From Serpula lacrymans var. lacrymans S7.9 (lineage: Eukaryota; Basidiomycota; Agaricomycetes; Boletales; Serpulaceae), in assembly GCF_000218685.1 (NCBI RefSeq), contig NW_006763301.1:1316214-1380213 (forward strand): 64,000 nucleotides of DNA, given 5' to 3'. The translations under genes and the position numbers were made by a program. A model generated the notes under the pieces. The model did not search any database. It saw only the letters and a program-made list of their open reading frames with translations, and was not told where the DNA came from. Positions 62,768 through 64,000 of this stretch are shown one piece after another. The first letter of the stretch is position 1. Every line of letters begins with the position of its first letter.

Positions 62768-63562
62768 ATGTGCGGCATTGTGCCGCTTACGACCACGTCC
62801 TGACCGTCACGTCTGTACTTTTTTGATCCCTTTGAAATATGTCCTGATTGTGTCTCATTACCGTACTACAAAAAGTTTTTGGCCGTTTAATAACGAGCTG
62901 AGGGCTGTTCCGCGATCACTTGCCATGCATTGTGTCTGTAGCCAAATCTCTACTTTTTCCTTCGACTATTTTTGTCAGACTAGTAATAAGTGGAAAGGTG
63001 ATATATATACAGTATCTCAATCCTGCTCTTGTCGGGTGTCTTGTAAGGTGATATGAAAAGTGATGTGATAACCGGGGAGGCAAGCCTCGCCATCAATGGT
63101 CCTCGGTGCACAGCCTGGCATTGCCTTGGCTGTCTTGCAGCTGCGCCGAGGGCTTGCTTGCTGTATATCGACTGATCCAGATATTTTATTTGATGCAAGG
63201 TCCGCTGCAAGGCTATACATTCGAGCCTCGAATACTCGGGATAATGGCTCCAAGCACAGGTCAGGCTTGCGAGATTGCGAGCCTCATGTATCCCGACGAG
63301 ATGACCCCGCCCCGACCTTTCGGCACCGCCTGTAGCATACGGCTATTGGCATAAGCCTGCCGTAGGCTCTGACAAGATCTGACATATTAAAGGGACCCTG
63401 TGGACGTCTTCATGTCGACAATTAACAAGGGCGCTCCCCGCCCCATCTTTTCATAGAACCCCCCTTTGTCTCGTGGCCACGAGTGGCTTTGCCTCGAGTT
63501 TGATCTTCATTCTATACTTGCGCCTTCTCTCCCAACTGTCCACTTGTCTGTCAAAAGTTGCC
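62768..63562. other. Intergenic region
   Basis: eIF4A 3' flank and promoter of the next gene. Pyrimidine-rich stretch near 63530. Open frames around 63096-63350 have no protein-like features. Confidence 0.45.
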
Positions 63563-64000
63563 ATGGTGAGTCGTCATTTGTGCGGCCTTTTGTGTCCTCC
63601 TCCTTGCTAACCCATCTCTCCTTATAATCCAGACTAGAGACTCTCGTTCCATATCGTCCAAATCTGGCATCCACCTGCCCACTATGTCCTCATGGCCTGC
63701 ACAACCCCAGAGCCCAAGCCCCCTCACCCCCTTCTCGCACCGCAACTCTCGTGCTTCGGAAATAATACCCAGACTCTATGTCTCCGATATCTACATCGCA
63801 GAAAACCCCGCAGCTCTCACTACAATGGGTATCACTCACATTCTCTCAGCTATGCGTGGCTTCGTCGCCGTACCCCCAGAACTACACATCCATCGTGCCC
63901 AAGTCCCTCTAGATGATCTCCCCTTTTCCGAGCTCGCTGCCCATCTTCCCGCCACCACTGCCTTCCTTCGCGATGCTCTGCGAGACCCAACTACCCGGGT
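63563..64000 (+). CDS. Dual-specificity protein phosphatase-like protein, N-terminal part
   Basis: The first exon is only ATG (63563-63565), followed by a 67-bp intron (63566-63632) and an exon from 63633 to the window end. A short Ser/Pro-rich N-tail leads to the start of a DUSP domain: EIIPRLYVSDIYIAEN, LTTMGITHILSAM, VPLDDLPFSELAAHLP, with DALRDP near the edge. The catalytic HCxxGxxRS loop should follow just outside the window, so activity cannot be checked. A pyrimidine-rich leader precedes the ATG. The ATG-only first exon is inferred from splice phase; an internal ATG at 63684 is the alternative. Confidence 0.75.

Noticed and set aside
63096..63354. Two overlapping ORFs downstream of eIF4A
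   Set aside because: No protein-like features, overlapping frames, no splice context.

Overview
This window reads as nuclear DNA of a filamentous basidiomycete, most likely an agaricomycete. Host genes carry many short (about 45-65 bp) GT-AG introns and encode fungal housekeeping proteins: fibrillarin, a PMT2-family O-mannosyltransferase, Rrp7, a USP10/Ubp3-like deubiquitinase and eIF4A. More than half of the window is LTR retrotransposon DNA, mainly chromodomain Ty3/gypsy elements, with at least two levels of nesting. A run of exactly 100 N (49540-49639) marks an assembly gap.  Layout: 1-9792 is a mosaic of a minus-strand gypsy fragment (family F, split by solo LTR H), a decayed plus-strand gypsy (family A) and copy 1 of a 1.8 kb repeat (repeat A). 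9793-12016 is AT-rich with one solo LTR. 12022-20265 is a complete minus-strand gypsy (family D) with identical-looking LTRs and TTCTG target duplications. 20266-21867 holds a decayed LTR with a MITE inside it. 21868-37292 is a host gene island: fibrillarin, PMT2, Rrp7, deubiquitinase (minus), a 1013-aa coiled-coil protein and an alpha/beta hydrolase (minus). 38115-40700 is repeat A copy 2 abutting the 3' end of a family F gypsy. 41118-55162 is a gypsy (family C, CCATC duplications) into whose gag an intact minus-strand gypsy (family E, 43243-50303, ACATC duplications) has jumped. 56905-59766 is repeat A copy 3, carrying two solo-LTR insertions, one of which contains a third LTR. 59767-60986 is a minus-strand gypsy remnant (family I). 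61234-62767 is eIF4A, and a dual-specificity phosphatase-like gene runs off the right end.  The most interesting signals are in the retroelements. (1) LTRs D, H and I encode in U3, about 35 bp from the LTR start, a homologous small membrane protein with the motif TPLALGLE; families C and E instead encode a different but mutually homologous small membrane protein between primer site and gag; repeat A carries a conserved 180-codon ORF with a hydrophobic segment. (2) Every complete element (C, D, E) has 11-12 nt starting one base after its 5' LTR that is complementary to a site in its own LTR about 35 bp after a TATA box, which is the arrangement of Tf1-type self-priming. (3) gag and pol are linked by a -1 shift, at GGGTTTT (families A, C, E) or GGATTTT (D, I). 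(4) The two halves of one family F element, at 168 and 39930, abut inverted repeat A copies at the same base, suggesting an inversion of about 38 kb that carried the host gene island.  Coordinates and splice sites were read by eye. No alignment or database search was run.
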